DNA of 5,448 nucleotides from Chloracidobacterium sp. UBA6041. GTDB lineage: Bacteria; Acidobacteriota; Blastocatellia; Pyrinomonadales; Pyrinomonadaceae. A model generated the notes under the pieces. The model did no database searches and was not told the origin of the DNA. It saw only the letters and a list, made by a program, of their open reading frames with translations. This document shows positions 5,230 through 5,448 of the stretch, in pieces (the first letter of the stretch is position 1; each line of letters opens with the position of its first letter). The stretch lies in NCBI GenBank assembly GCA_002427845.1, contig DIYZ01000296.1, positions 4,107 through 9,554 of the forward strand, written 5' to 3'. A program made the translations under genes and the position numbers.

Positions 5230-5448
5230 ATGCCAACGCAAGAAATTCCGCGCGACGAATGGACGACATTCTTCGACACATTCAGTCGTCAGCATGAAGG
5301 GTGGCTGGCAACCCTCGAGGTTTTGGCCACTGACATTGGGGCGCAGCAGGAGGCTCGCAATCTGCCACTTGAGGGCATCACCGCCACATCGAAAGATAGT
5401 GCGCCTGAGACAATTGCGATCAGCTTGGGCAAGACTCCGGAAGATCAT
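5230..5448 (+). CDS. DUF5335 family protein, N-terminal part (cut by window edge)
   Basis: The frame is open for 73 codons to the window edge. It begins MPTQEIPRDEWTTFFDTFSR and continues QHEGWLATLEVLATDIGAQQ, EARNLPLEGITA and AISLGKTPEDH, which fits the start of DUF5335 proteins: the EIPRDEW...F motif, the GWL.T.EVL strand and the LPLEGI segment. These are small soluble proteins of unknown function, often found beside stress and BON-domain genes. No signal peptide or membrane segment is visible. AAAGGA at 5218-5223 lies 6 bases before ATG 5230. An in-frame ATG at 5224 is too close to that site and less likely. The minus-strand frame covering the same bases is its shadow. Confidence 0.8.
   Translation, partial: MPTQEIPRDEWTTFFDTFSRQHEGWLATLEVLATDIGAQQEARNLPLEGITATSKDSAPETIAISLGKTPEDH

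Noticed and set aside
5079..5297. A complete 72-residue gene starting at 5079
   Set aside because: After about 24 codons the translation loses all family likeness, turns Arg-rich and overlaps the DUF5335 start in another frame, so a remnant is the better call.

Overview
The window reads as bacterial chromosome, moderate in GC, densely coding and with good Shine-Dalgarno sites. The gene set is a DUF4397-BON lipoprotein, a glycine-zipper stress-type protein with a GSP17M-like N-terminus, a CBS pair, a phosphoribosyltransferase, a dienelactone-hydrolase-like protein and DUF5335. This combination is what I associate with soil Acidobacteriota (Blastocatellia/Pyrinomonadaceae type). That assignment comes from family memory and not from any marker gene, so it is tentative. 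No rRNA, tRNA, CRISPR array, transposase or phage gene is visible.

Layout. At the left edge a minus-strand gene begins (259 down to 2, cut by the window edge). It encodes the N-terminus of a YtxH-like/BON-domain protein and diverges from everything else across a gap of about 400 bp. All other genes are on the plus strand: a dienelactone-hydrolase-family alpha/beta hydrolase (666-1352); a DUF4397 lipoprotein (1591-2505) whose C-terminal BON domain is thrown out of frame and continues to 2674; a glycine-zipper protein (2775-3551); a two-CBS-domain protein rich in cysteine (3683-4132); a type I phosphoribosyltransferase (4379-5047); a short 5' remnant of what looks like an erythromycin-esterase-family gene (5079-about 5150); and the start of a DUF5335 gene (5230 to the window edge).

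How the genes relate. PRTase, dienelactone-hydrolase-like and erythromycin-esterase-like proteins are commonly fused or adjacent in bacteria. Here they appear as separate or broken pieces, mixed with CBS, BON and glycine-zipper proteins. The set looks like an accessory envelope/stress-tolerance cluster, but no common biochemical pathway can be read from the sequence.

The most interesting signals are signs of rearrangement. A segment of about 105 bp, covering the last codons of the hydrolase gene, its stop and the following spacer with a strong Shine-Dalgarno, occurs twice: at 1307-1412 and, about 80% identical, at 3577-3677. In the second copy the Shine-Dalgarno leads directly into the CBS gene. 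In the first it leads into nothing. This suggests an ancestral hydrolase-CBS gene pair that was duplicated or interrupted by the lipoprotein and glycine-zipper genes. The broken BON domain and the esterase stub fit a cluster still being shuffled.
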